From NCBI RefSeq assembly GCF_001426945.1, contig NZ_LMFS01000003.1, positions 549,105 to 613,104 on the forward strand: a stretch of 64,000 nucleotides of DNA, written 5' to 3'. Shown here in pieces: positions 1-7,773 of this stretch. This DNA comes from Pseudolabrys sp. Root1462 (GTDB taxonomy: Bacteria; Pseudomonadota; Alphaproteobacteria; Rhizobiales; Xanthobacteraceae). The notes beneath the pieces were generated by a model. It had not been told where the DNA came from. It worked only from the letters and a program-made list of their open reading frames with translations, and ran no database searches. Position numbers and translations under genes: made by a program. The stretch's first letter is position 1. Every line of letters starts with the position of its first letter.

Positions 1-909
1 AATGAAAACAACGGGTGATTTGCGCAAGTGCGCCATCAGGCGCTGCACGGCCGGGCCGCTGCGCGAGCGGTCGCAGAAGGCGAAGATCGTGAACGGCACC
101 GACCAGCGATTATCGCCAGCCGGCTTGATCTTGCCGTCCGCCACCGCTTCGGCGGCGGCCGATTCCGGCAGCCAGCCGATGCCGTGACCTGCCACGATGA
201 GATTATGGATGGCGCTGGCAAGATCGGACTCGCAGGCCTTGAAGGCATGCACCGGGTGAGGGGCCGACTGCATGATCAGATCGACCATGCGGCCCATGAA
301 AGTGTTGGGCGAGTAGTTGATCAGCGGAAACGGATGTTTCGCCGTACCCGGCAGTTTGAAGGCCGGCTCGCCGCGCTTGACCGCGACATAGGGGCGGAAC
401 CATTCGCTGGCGATAGCGACACGCTCGTAATGATCGGGATCGAGGAAGATCGGCTGCTGTGCGTGGTGGAACACCAACAGCACGTCGGCGGCGCCGGCGA
501 CGTGCGCCGTCACCGCGTCATGCACGTTGCTGGCGAGCAGCCGGCAGCCGGAGGCGCCGGTCACGTCGTGCCAAGTCTTCCACCATTCGGGAAAGCGCGA
601 GATGGCGAGTGAGTGCGGCAGCGCGAAGGTGATGACTTCATGGCCGAGCGCCGGTTCGCCGTGAACGACGGCGCGGGCGTCGACCATCTGCTGGATGATG
701 TCGGCGGCGGTGCGGCGGAAGCGTTCGCCAGCCGGCGTCAGCTTGGTCGGATAGCAGGAGCGGTCGATCAGTTCGACGCCGAGCCAGGATTCAAGTTGCT
801 GGATGCGGCGGCTGAAGGCCGGCTGCGATGAGTGACGGGTGGCCGCTGCCTCGGTGAAGTTGCTCACCTCGGCCAGACTCAAAAAATCCTGCAGCCACCG
901 GAAATCCAT
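1..909 (-). CDS. LysR-family transcriptional regulator (3' end outside window)
   Basis: The reading frame opens with ATG at 909 and stays open for 303 codons to the window edge, so only the last few residues can be missing; LysR proteins are usually about 300 residues. The N-terminus (MDFRWLQDFLSLAEVSNFTE, then SQPAFSRRIQQLE) is a classical LysR winged helix-turn-helix, and the remainder fits the periplasmic-binding-like effector domain. It is divergent from a DadA-like oxidoreductase, and the 126-bp gap holds a perfect LysR box, so it probably controls that gene and itself. The effector is unknown; an amino acid is a guess from the neighbour. Confidence 0.93.
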   Translation of the reverse strand, partial: MDFRWLQDFLSLAEVSNFTEAAATRHSSQPAFSRRIQQLESWLGVELIDRSCYPTKLTPAGERFRRTAADIIQQMVDARAVVHGEPALGHEVITFALPHSLAISRFPEWWKTWHDVTGASGCRLLASNVHDAVTAHVAGAADVLLVFHHAQQPIFLDPDHYERVAIASEWFRPYVAVKRGEPAFKLPGTAKHPFPLINYSPNTFMGRMVDLIMQSAPHPVHAFKACESDLASAIHNLIVAGHGIGWLPESAAAEAVADGKIKPAGDNRWSVPFTIFAFCDRSRSGPAVQRLMAHLRKSPVVFI

Positions 910-964
910 GGCGTGACGCGTTACCCCTTTGCCTGCTCACGATAGTCGCCCGCGCTTCATCTTA

Positions 965-983
965 TCATGCAAATTTTGCATGA
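965..983. promoter_or_regulatory. Perfect palindromic LysR box (T-N11-A)
   Basis: TCATGCAAA-T-TTTGCATGA is a perfect inverted repeat with 9-base arms and a 1-base centre. It contains the T-N11-A core (T968, A980) typical of LysR recognition sites. It lies 55 bp upstream of the LysR start and 52 bp upstream of the oxidoreductase start, the usual place for a site serving divergent transcription. Binding is inferred. Confidence 0.7.
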
Positions 984-1035
984 GGCGGAAAGACGCTGCG
1001 GCGTAAGGTGCGGGCAACGAAGGGCTGTGTTTGCG

Positions 1036-2262
1036 ATGAAAATCGGCGTTCTGGGCGCGGGGGTGGTCGGCCTGACCTCGGCATGGTGGCTGGCGGAGGC
1101 GGGCCACGAGGTCGTACTGATCGACCGCGCCGCCGGGCCGGCCGCGGCGGCGAGCCGCGCCAACGGTGCCCAGTTGTCCTATCGTTACGTCGCGCCGATG
1201 GCCTCGCCGAAGATGCTGGCGCAGCTGCCCGGGCTGCTGTTCCCCGGCGAGAACGCGATCAAGGTCTCGCTCGATCGCGAGTTGATTGGTTGGGGCCTGC
1301 GCTTCCTCAAGGCCTGCACGAGCGCCGAAGTGACGCGCACCACGGCGGCGCAACTGGCCCTCGCCGAACTCAGCCGGCTGGAACTGGAACGCCTGCTCGG
1401 CCAGGTGCCGCTCGATTTCGGGCTGCGCACCGCGGGCAAGCTGGTGCTGTTCCGCAAACAATCCGATCTCGATGCTGCAAGGCCCGAGGACGACGGACCG
1501 GTGCAAGTGCTGACGCCGCAGCAGTGCCTGGCGTTGGAACCGGCACTGGTGCTCAGGCCCGATGAATTTGCCGGGGGCATTTATACGGCGTCGGAACAGG
1601 TTGGCGATTGCGGCGCGTTTTGCGACCAGTTGTTTGCGCGGCTTGGGCAATCCAATCGCGTCGAACTGCGCATGAACACCGCGATCGGCCGGCCGGTGGT
1701 GAAGGACCGCCGGGTGACTGGCATCGAAACCGACAACGGCATTGTCGAGGCTGACCTGTTCGTGCTGTCGCTCGGTTCCGGCGCGCGCGCTTTCGCCAGA
1801 TCGTGCGGCTTCGATTTGCCGATCTATCCGGTGAAGGGCCATTCGATCACGATCGCCGACGAGGGCGCCTCGGCGTTGACGCACAGCGTCACCGATTACA
1901 GCCACAAGATCGTCTATGCGCCGCTCGGCGGCGCCACGCGGGTCGCCGGCTTTGCCGATTTCCAGGGTTACGACACGATGCCAGTTGCGGCACGCATCGC
2001 GCAGTTGAAGAGCGCGGCGGCAGCCATCTTCGGACTTCAGGCGTCTGGGGATGTCGAACCGTGGGCTGGTTTGCGGCCGATGACGCCGGACAGCCGGCCG
2101 ATCATCGGACCGTCACCGCTCGACGGGCTCTTTCTCAACACCGGCCAGGGCATGCTCGGCTGGACGCTGGCCTGCGGCAGCGCGCGACTGACCGTCGATC
2201 TCATCGACCGCAAACCGCCGTCCTGTCCGCCCGCGCCGTTTGATGTGAGGCGATTCCTTTAA
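1036..2262 (+). CDS. FAD-dependent oxidoreductase, D-amino-acid dehydrogenase (DadA) type
   Basis: The 408-residue product starts MKIGVLGAGVVGLTSAWWLA, a DAO/DadA-type Rossmann FAD-binding motif (GxGxxG), and ends in a conserved region (WAGLRPMTPDSRPIIG, then NTGQGMLGWTLACGSARL) seen in DadA-like enzymes. The family deaminates D-amino acids to 2-oxoacids and passes electrons to the respiratory chain at the membrane. I chose ATG 1036 over an in-frame upstream ATG at 967 because the FAD motif conventionally begins within a few residues of the start, and the upstream ATG lies inside the LysR palindrome. The divergent LysR gene is its likely regulator. The exact substrate is not readable; another DAO-family amine oxidase is possible. 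Confidence 0.88.
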   Translation: MKIGVLGAGVVGLTSAWWLAEAGHEVVLIDRAAGPAAAASRANGAQLSYRYVAPMASPKMLAQLPGLLFPGENAIKVSLDRELIGWGLRFLKACTSAEVTRTTAAQLALAELSRLELERLLGQVPLDFGLRTAGKLVLFRKQSDLDAARPEDDGPVQVLTPQQCLALEPALVLRPDEFAGGIYTASEQVGDCGAFCDQLFARLGQSNRVELRMNTAIGRPVVKDRRVTGIETDNGIVEADLFVLSLGSGARAFARSCGFDLPIYPVKGHSITIADEGASALTHSVTDYSHKIVYAPLGGATRVAGFADFQGYDTMPVAARIAQLKSAAAAIFGLQASGDVEPWAGLRPMTPDSRPIIGPSPLDGLFLNTGQGMLGWTLACGSARLTVDLIDRKPPSCPPAPFDVRRFL

Positions 2263-2270
2263 CCTGTGCC

Positions 2271-2290
2271 CTCTCCCCTCCAGGGGAGAG
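2271..2290. terminator. Hairpin between convergent genes
   Basis: CTCTCCCCT-CC-AGGGGAGAG forms a 9-bp stem with a 2-base centre, 8 bp after the dadA-like stop and 9 bp before the end of the opposing ABC-F gene. It probably serves as a bidirectional termination hairpin, although no U-tract follows. The CTCTCCCC...GGGGAGAG core resembles the palindrome at the right end of the window, so it may be a copy of a short interspersed repeat. Confidence 0.5.
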
Positions 2291-2299
2291 CGAAGCAAC

Positions 2300-4117
2300 T
2301 CACTCGCCGGCCAGTTCCTCGCGCATCATTTCGAGCTCGAGCCACTGATCTTCCGCGGCCGCGAGTTTGCGCTGGGTTTCGCCGAGATCCTTGCTGATCT
2401 TGTCGAAGGCCGCGCGGTCGCGGACATAGAGTTGCGGATCGTTGAGCTTGTCCTGGAGTTCGGCCGCCTTGGCCTGCAGGCCTTCAATGGTCTTGGGCAA
2501 GGTCTCGAGCGCGTGCTTGTGCTTGAAGGTCAGCTTCTGCTTCGGCGCGGGCTTTTCGGCGACCGGCTTCGCGGTCTTGGCCGTCTCGGCTTTCGGCACT
2601 TCCCTTGCCGCGGCGCGCGACAGATCCTCACCGCGCTGCTTGAGCATGTCGGAGTAGCCGCCGGCATATTCAGTCCAGCGGCCATCGCCTTCCGGCACGA
2701 TCACACCGGAAACGAGACGATCGAGAAAATCGCGGTCATGGCTGATCAGCAGCACCGTGCCCGGATATTCGCTGATCGTTTCCTCGAGCACGTCGAGCGT
2801 TTCCATGTCGAGATCGTTGGTCGGCTCGTCGAGCACCAGCAGGTTCGACGGCTTGGCCAGCGCCTGCGCCAGCATCAGCCGGCCGCGCTCGCCGCCCGAT
2901 AGTTTGCCGAGCGGAGTTCGCGCCTGCTCAGGCGAAAACAGAAAGTCCTTCATGTAGCTGATAACGTGCTTGGCTTGACCGTTGACCATCACCGTCTCGC
3001 CGGCGCCGCCGGTCAGCGCATCAGCGACGGTGGTCTCGGCATTGAGACTGTCGCGGTGCTGATTGAGCGTGGCGACTGCGAGATTGGCGCCAAGCTTCAC
3101 CGTCCCGGAATCGGGCTGGTCGGCGCCGATCAGCAAATTGATCAGCGTGGTCTTGCCGGTGCCATTGGGCCCGACGATGCCAATGCGGTCGCCGCGGGCG
3201 ACGCGCAGCGAGAAGTCGCTGACGATGGGGCGATCGCCATAGCTTTTGAAGATGTTCTTGGCTTCGATTACCAGCGCGCCGGATTGCTGCGCCGCGCCTG
3301 CGGTGATGGCGGCGGCGCCCGCCGCACCTCGATAGCTGCGGCGCTGCTCGCGCAGGGCCGCGAGTTCGCCGACCCGGCGCATGTTGCGCTTGCGCCGGGC
3401 GGTGACGCCGTATCGCATCCAGTGCTCTTCCGCGACGATCTTGCGATCGAGCTTGTGCTGGTCGCGCTCCTCCTCCGCCAGCACTTGGTCGCGCCATTCC
3501 TCGAAGAAGGCAAAGCCCTTGTCGAGCCGGCGCGTGGTGCCGCGATCGAGCCACACCGTGGTGCGCGTCAGGTTGGAAAGGAAGCGACGGTCATGGCTGA
3601 TGATGACCAGCGCAGTGCGCCGCGCCGCTAGATCCTTTTCCAGCCATTCAATGGTGGTGAGATCGAGATGGTTGGTCGGCTCGTCGAGCAGCAGAATGTC
3701 GGGATCCGCCGCGAGAGCATGCGCCAGCGACACGCGCCGCGCCTCGCCGCCGGACAGGTGCGACGGGTCTTCCTCGCCGGTCATCCCGAGCTCTTCGAGC
3801 AACTGACGGGCAATGTAGTGGTCGTCGGTCGGCTTCAGTCCGGCTTCGACATAAGAGAGCGTGGTGGCGTGGCCGCCGAAATTCGGTTCCTGCGACAGGT
3901 AGCGGACCAAGGCGCCCGGCTGCACGAACACCGTGCCGGCATCGGGCTCGACCAGGCCGGCGGCGATCTTGAGCAAGGTCGACTTGCCGGAGCCATTACG
4001 CCCGACCAGCGACACGCGTTCGCCCGTGGAAACCGACAGGTCGGCCCCGCTCAGCAGCGGCGTACCGCCGAAAGTCAATTTGATACCGGTGAGTTGCAGC
4101 AGGGGAGGTGGCGCCAT
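2300..4117 (-). CDS. uup: ABC-F family ATPase, Uup-like
   Basis: The protein of about 605 residues has two ABC ATPase domains in one chain and no membrane segments, the ABC-F layout. Walker A motifs are GRNGSGKSTLL and GPNGTGKTTLI; signature motifs are LSGGEARRVSLA and LSGGERGRLMLA; Walker B regions are LLLDEPTNHLDL and LVLDEPTNDLDM. A Lys-rich linker leads to a C-terminal coiled coil (EGLQAKAAELQDKL...), the extension typical of Uup. ABC-F proteins act on ribosomes, and Uup has also been tied to branched DNA intermediates. ATG 4117 puts the first domain near the N-terminus; an in-frame start at 4174 would add an unlikely leader. It is convergent with the dadA-like gene. Confidence 0.92.
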   Translation of the reverse strand: MAPPPLLQLTGIKLTFGGTPLLSGADLSVSTGERVSLVGRNGSGKSTLLKIAAGLVEPDAGTVFVQPGALVRYLSQEPNFGGHATTLSYVEAGLKPTDDHYIARQLLEELGMTGEEDPSHLSGGEARRVSLAHALAADPDILLLDEPTNHLDLTTIEWLEKDLAARRTALVIISHDRRFLSNLTRTTVWLDRGTTRRLDKGFAFFEEWRDQVLAEEERDQHKLDRKIVAEEHWMRYGVTARRKRNMRRVGELAALREQRRSYRGAAGAAAITAGAAQQSGALVIEAKNIFKSYGDRPIVSDFSLRVARGDRIGIVGPNGTGKTTLINLLIGADQPDSGTVKLGANLAVATLNQHRDSLNAETTVADALTGGAGETVMVNGQAKHVISYMKDFLFSPEQARTPLGKLSGGERGRLMLAQALAKPSNLLVLDEPTNDLDMETLDVLEETISEYPGTVLLISHDRDFLDRLVSGVIVPEGDGRWTEYAGGYSDMLKQRGEDLSRAAAREVPKAETAKTAKPVAEKPAPKQKLTFKHKHALETLPKTIEGLQAKAAELQDKLNDPQLYVRDRAAFDKISKDLGETQRKLAAAEDQWLELEMMREELAGE

Positions 4118-4240
4118 GGCCCTTCGCCTACAGGCGGAAAGCGCCAAGGTCAAAACCATCGGCGTCTTCAGCAAGGCAGCGGTTGTTTCTCATTTATCTG
4201 CAGCTACTTAAGGAGCTTCGGATTCCCTCGCCCGCAATGG

Positions 4241-4513
4241 CTACTTCTTGCGAATCCGGAAGGTGAGAAGGTCGGTGCCAAGATCTCTGGCTTCCAGGAT
4301 GTCCCCGCTCTCGCGGACCGCATGGGGAATGTCGATGGCCGCCATCGGGTCGGTGCATTCGGCGATGATCAGGTCGCCGGGCGCCAGCGCGGTCAGCGCC
4401 TTCTTTACCAGGAGCGTGGGCAACGGGCATTTGAGGCCCCGCATGTCCATGGTCTTTTCCGTCAACGCCAAAGCTCCTGTCGGCGACAATGCTGCGCTAG
4501 ACTGAGAACCCAT
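4241..4513 (-). CDS. tusA: TusA-family sulfurtransferase (sulfur carrier)
   Basis: This 90-residue protein has the TusA signature: MRGLKCPLPTLLVKKAL with the CPxP active-site cysteine at about residue 29, then a compact alpha/beta fold. TusA proteins pass persulfide sulfur to acceptors; in E. coli TusA feeds tRNA thiolation and affects molybdenum-cofactor sulfur supply. Start ATG 4513 lies only 27 bp from the divergent molybdopterin-binding gene, so the two promoters overlap, which suggests a role with the Moco cluster. The open frame continues far upstream, but that part has no family similarity and is antisense to the neighbour. Confidence 0.9.
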   Translation of the reverse strand: MGSQSSAALSPTGALALTEKTMDMRGLKCPLPTLLVKKALTALAPGDLIIAECTDPMAAIDIPHAVRESGDILEARDLGTDLLTFRIRKK

Positions 4514-4540
4514 CAGGCCTGAAGCGGTCAAGGGCGGATT

Positions 4541-5665
4541 ATGGCGGCGGCGTCCGAGACAATACAGATGATTTCGCGGCTCACGCCGCTTTCCGATGTC
4601 CTCGCGATGGTCGATCTGCGCGTCAAGGCGGTGACGCCGCGCACGCTGGACGTCGCGGCGGCGGCGGGCCGCGCGCTCGCCGTCGATGCCATGGCCGCGC
4701 CACGGCCGACAGCGCCGCTGGCGCTGATCGACGGCTGGGCGCTGGCCTCCGACGCCACGCTCGGTGCAGCCGCTCATAATCCACTGCCGCTCGTTCATCC
4801 GCCGCAGCGCATCGAAGCCGGACAGCCCTTGCCGCCCGACGCCGACAGTGTCGCGCCTTTTCATGCCGTGAAGTCCGCGAACGGATTGGCCGAGGCGCTG
4901 GCCACCATCAATCCCGGCGACGGCGTGTTGCAGCCCGGCGGCGACAGCGATCCACTGATCCCGTTGCGGCGCGCCGGCGAGCGCATGCGCATGATGGATC
5001 TGGCCGCCTTCGCCGCCGCCGGCGTGTCGCGCATCGCGGTGCGCGAACCGCGCATTCGCGTTTTGCCGCTGCGCGGCTCGACCATCATCGCCGCGGCGGC
5101 GCGGCTCCTGGCCCAAGACGTCGAACGGCGCGGCGGCGCCGCCAAGCTCGACGAGCCGGGGCGCGATCTCGGCACCGTGCTGGCCTCGGAAACGGCCGAT
5201 GCGATTGTCGTCATCGGCGGCACCGGCTCGGGCCGCAACGACACTTGCGTGCACACGATGGCGAGGGACAGCGAACTCGCCGTGCACGGCATGGCGATTG
5301 CGCCCGGCGAAACCGCGGCGCTCGGCTTTGCCGGTTCGCGGCCGCTACTGCTGCTGCCGGGCCGCCTCGATGCGGCGCTGGCCGTGTGGTTGATGGTGGG
5401 ACGCCGCATTCAGGACCGGCTGGCCGGTATTCCCGGCGGCGAGAGACAATTGTCCGAGCCGCTCACGCTGTCACGAAAGCTGTCATCCACCGTCGGGCTC
5501 TGCGAAATCGTCCCCGTGCGCCGCATCCAGAATTCGGTCGAGCCTTTGGCGTCGAAATACCTGCCATTGTCGGCGCTGACGCGGTCCGACGGCTGGATCC
5601 TGATTCCGGCCGAATGCGACGGCTACGACGAAGGCGCTACCGTGCAGGTCCGGCCGTGGCCTTGA
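4541..5665 (+). CDS. Molybdopterin-binding protein, MoeA-like paralogue
   Basis: The 374-residue product resembles MoeA but is divergent. The N-terminal part (PLSDVLAMVDLRVKAVTPRTL, then ALIDGWALASD where MoeA has DNSAMDGYA) and a MoCF-like central part (IVVIGGTGSGRNDTCVHTMA) are recognisable. Substitution in the DNSxMDGYA region suggests that it binds molybdopterin but may not be a standard molybdate-insertion enzyme. It is first in a rightward series with the HTH-MobB gene (30-bp gap) and true MoeA. Possible roles are Moco storage, delivery to a particular dehydrogenase, or a modified insertase; the sequence alone does not decide. Confidence 0.75.
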   Translation: MAAASETIQMISRLTPLSDVLAMVDLRVKAVTPRTLDVAAAAGRALAVDAMAAPRPTAPLALIDGWALASDATLGAAAHNPLPLVHPPQRIEAGQPLPPDADSVAPFHAVKSANGLAEALATINPGDGVLQPGGDSDPLIPLRRAGERMRMMDLAAFAAAGVSRIAVREPRIRVLPLRGSTIIAAAARLLAQDVERRGGAAKLDEPGRDLGTVLASETADAIVVIGGTGSGRNDTCVHTMARDSELAVHGMAIAPGETAALGFAGSRPLLLLPGRLDAALAVWLMVGRRIQDRLAGIPGGERQLSEPLTLSRKLSSTVGLCEIVPVRRIQNSVEPLASKYLPLSALTRSDGWILIPAECDGYDEGATVQVRPWP

Positions 5666-5695
5666 ACGCTTACGCTTAGCCGGGCACATTCGGGA

Positions 5696-6478
5696 ATGGT
5701 CAACCGGGGTCTTCAGGAAGCAATCCGCGCCGTCGGCGGCGTCACCGAACTGGCACGCCGCGTCGGCATCTCGCAGCCGTCGGTTTCGAACTGGACGCGC
5801 ATTCCGGCGGGCCGCGTTGTTGCGGTCGAGGCGGCGACCGGTATCGACCGATCGATCCTGCGGCCCGACCTCTATGGCACAGCCGGCGATGCCGCGAGCA
5901 AGCACGGCGATGCGACGGCGGAGGATGCCGCCGAGTGGGCCGACAAGTCGACCATGCGCATCATCGGTCTTGCCGGGTGGAGCGGCTCCGGCAAGACGAC
6001 GCTGATCACCAAACTCGTTCCTGTCCTCAAGTTGCGCGGCCTTCGCGTCTCGACCCTCAAGCACGCCCATCACGGCTTCGACCTCGACCGCCCAGGCAAG
6101 GACAGCTTCCGGCACCGCGAAGCCGGCGCGACCGAGGTCATCGTTTCCTCGGCCAGCCGCTGGGCGATCCTTCATGAACTGCGTGACGAAGAAGAATGGA
6201 ATCTGCTCGACCTGGTCGAGAAAATGTCGCCGGTCGACCTGGTGCTGGTCGAAGGTTTCAAACGCGACGCCTTTCCGAAAATCGAAATCCACCGCGCCGA
6301 AAACGGCAAGCCGCTGATCCAGCCGGACGATCCTTATATCGTCGCTGTGGCCGCGGACGTTGCTCTGCCGCAGGCCAAGGTCCCGGTCATCGATCTCAAC
6401 GATGTCGAAGCGATCGCCGATCTGCTGCTCCGGCATGCCGCGACGATCCGCGAGGTCGCGCGGGCGATGGCTGGTTAG
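5696..6478 (+). CDS. mobB: MobB GTP-binding protein with fused N-terminal HTH domain
   Basis: Residues about 1-60 (AVGGVTELARRVGISQPSVS..., ending near residue 60) form a Cro/YdaS-like helix-turn-helix. After a roughly 25-residue linker, residues 87-260 are MobB: Walker A GWSGSGKTT around residue 94, KHAHHGFDLDRPGKDSFRHR, LVEGFKRDAFPKIEI. MobB helps MobA attach GMP to molybdopterin to give the bis-MGD cofactor. The HTH is in frame with no stop; a second ATG at 5954 (codon 87) lacks an obvious Shine-Dalgarno sequence, so the fused protein is probably made, but internal initiation cannot be excluded. A DNA-binding MobB could link Moco state to transcription; that is inference. Confidence 0.88.
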   Translation: MVNRGLQEAIRAVGGVTELARRVGISQPSVSNWTRIPAGRVVAVEAATGIDRSILRPDLYGTAGDAASKHGDATAEDAAEWADKSTMRIIGLAGWSGSGKTTLITKLVPVLKLRGLRVSTLKHAHHGFDLDRPGKDSFRHREAGATEVIVSSASRWAILHELRDEEEWNLLDLVEKMSPVDLVLVEGFKRDAFPKIEIHRAENGKPLIQPDDPYIVAVAADVALPQAKVPVIDLNDVEAIADLLLRHAATIREVARAMAG

Positions 6479-6483
6479 GGCCG

Positions 6484-7773
6484 ATGGCGCAACTGAGCGA
6501 CGACTGTTTCGCGTTCTCGGGGCCCCTGCTGACGCTGGCCGAGATGGAGCAACTGATTGCGACACGCGTTGCGCCGGTCCCTGAGACCGAACGCGTGGCG
6601 TTGCGAGGTGCACGCGGCCGCGTCACGACCGGCGATATCAAGGCACCGCTCGATCTGCCGCCGTTCGACAATTCGGCGGTCGATGGCTATGCGGTGCGCC
6701 ACGCCGATCTCGATGCGGACGGCGACACCACGCTCGCCGTCAGCGGCCGGCTCACCGCCGGCGCGCGCGCCGACATCGCACTGGGGCCGAAGCAGGCAAT
6801 CCGCATCTTTACCGGTGCGGCGATGCCGGCCGGTGCCGACACCGTCTACATGCAGGAAGACGTGACGCTGGCGGGCGATGCGGTGACAGTGCCGAAAGGG
6901 CTGGCGCCTGGCGCCAACCGCCGGCTGGCCGGCGAGGATGTACCCGCCGGCCGCGTTGTTTTGCCCGCCGGTACCGTGCTCGAGGCCCGGCACATCGCGC
7001 TCCTGGCGGCGCTCGGCATCACCGAGGTCGAAGTGCGGCGTCGGCTGAAGGTCGCTATCTTTTCGACCGGCGACGAAGTCGTCGAACCCGGCACGCAACG
7101 CGCCGGCGCGACGATCTTCGATTCCAATCGCTATTTGCTGTCCGCGCTGTTCGAGCAACTCGGCACGGTCGTCACTGATCTCGGCATTCTGGCTGACGAG
7201 CCGTCCGAACTGGCGCGGGCGCTGGCCAAAGCCGCCGCGTGGCACGATCTCGTCATCACGTCGGGTGGCGTGTCGGCCGGGGAAGCCGATCACGTCCGGG
7301 CGGCGGTGGAGAAGATTGGCAGTCTGGTGTTCTGGCGCGTCGCCATCAAGCCCGGCCGGCCGGTGGCGATGGGGGTGATCCGCGCCGCGCCGCGCAAGGA
7401 TTACGCGGCCCATGCCGGCGCCGCGTTTTGCGGACTGCCTGGTAATCCGGTTGCGGTGTTCGTGACATTCGTCCGCGTGGTCAAACCGCTGCTGCTGCGC
7501 CTTTCCGGCGCACGGCCGCAGAGCCTGACGCCCCTCCCGGTGCGCGCGGCCTTCACCTATATGAAAAAGAAGGGCCGACGCGAATATGTCCGGGTCGCCT
7601 TGCGGCGCGGGGCCGACGGCGAGATCGAAGCTGTGAAACATCCCCAGGACGGCACTGGTATTCTCACATCATTGACGGAGACCGACGGCTTGCTCGAATT
7701 TCCCGAAGACGTCGCCTCAGTCGCGCCCGGCGACCGTGCCGGCTTTCTCTCTTTCGCGGCGCTGATGGGATGA
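6484..7773 (+). CDS. moeA: Molybdopterin molybdenumtransferase MoeA
   Basis: The 429-residue protein has the MoeA hallmarks: PPFDNSAVDGYAVR, FTGAAMPAGADTVYMQED, ARHIALLAALGITEVEV, FSTGDEVVEPG, VITSGGVSAGEADHV and FCGLPGNPVAVFVTF. MoeA inserts molybdate into adenylylated molybdopterin in the cytoplasm. I chose ATG 6484 because it lies 5 bp after the mobB stop and gives the usual family length; the frame is open upstream only as overlap with mobB. Its stop shares ATGA with the next gene, so these genes are likely co-transcribed and translationally coupled. Confidence 0.95.
   Translation: MAQLSDDCFAFSGPLLTLAEMEQLIATRVAPVPETERVALRGARGRVTTGDIKAPLDLPPFDNSAVDGYAVRHADLDADGDTTLAVSGRLTAGARADIALGPKQAIRIFTGAAMPAGADTVYMQEDVTLAGDAVTVPKGLAPGANRRLAGEDVPAGRVVLPAGTVLEARHIALLAALGITEVEVRRRLKVAIFSTGDEVVEPGTQRAGATIFDSNRYLLSALFEQLGTVVTDLGILADEPSELARALAKAAAWHDLVITSGGVSAGEADHVRAAVEKIGSLVFWRVAIKPGRPVAMGVIRAAPRKDYAAHAGAAFCGLPGNPVAVFVTFVRVVKPLLLRLSGARPQSLTPLPVRAAFTYMKKKGRREYVRVALRRGADGEIEAVKHPQDGTGILTSLTETDGLLEFPEDVASVAPGDRAGFLSFAALMG

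Noticed and set aside
3668..4522. Long plus-strand open frame antisense to uup and tusA
   Set aside because: High-GC DNA gives long open frames opposite real genes; the translation is Arg/Gly/Gln-rich with no motif, while the minus strand carries clear ABC-F and TusA motifs.
4514..4540. Molybdenum-cofactor riboswitch ahead of the Moco genes
   Set aside because: The gap to tusA is only 27 bp, far too short for the element, and no such structure precedes mobB or moeA.
4514..5287. Upstream extension of the tusA frame to about 348 codons
   Set aside because: The extra part is antisense to the MoeA-like gene and shows no domain; ATG 4513 gives a normal TusA length.
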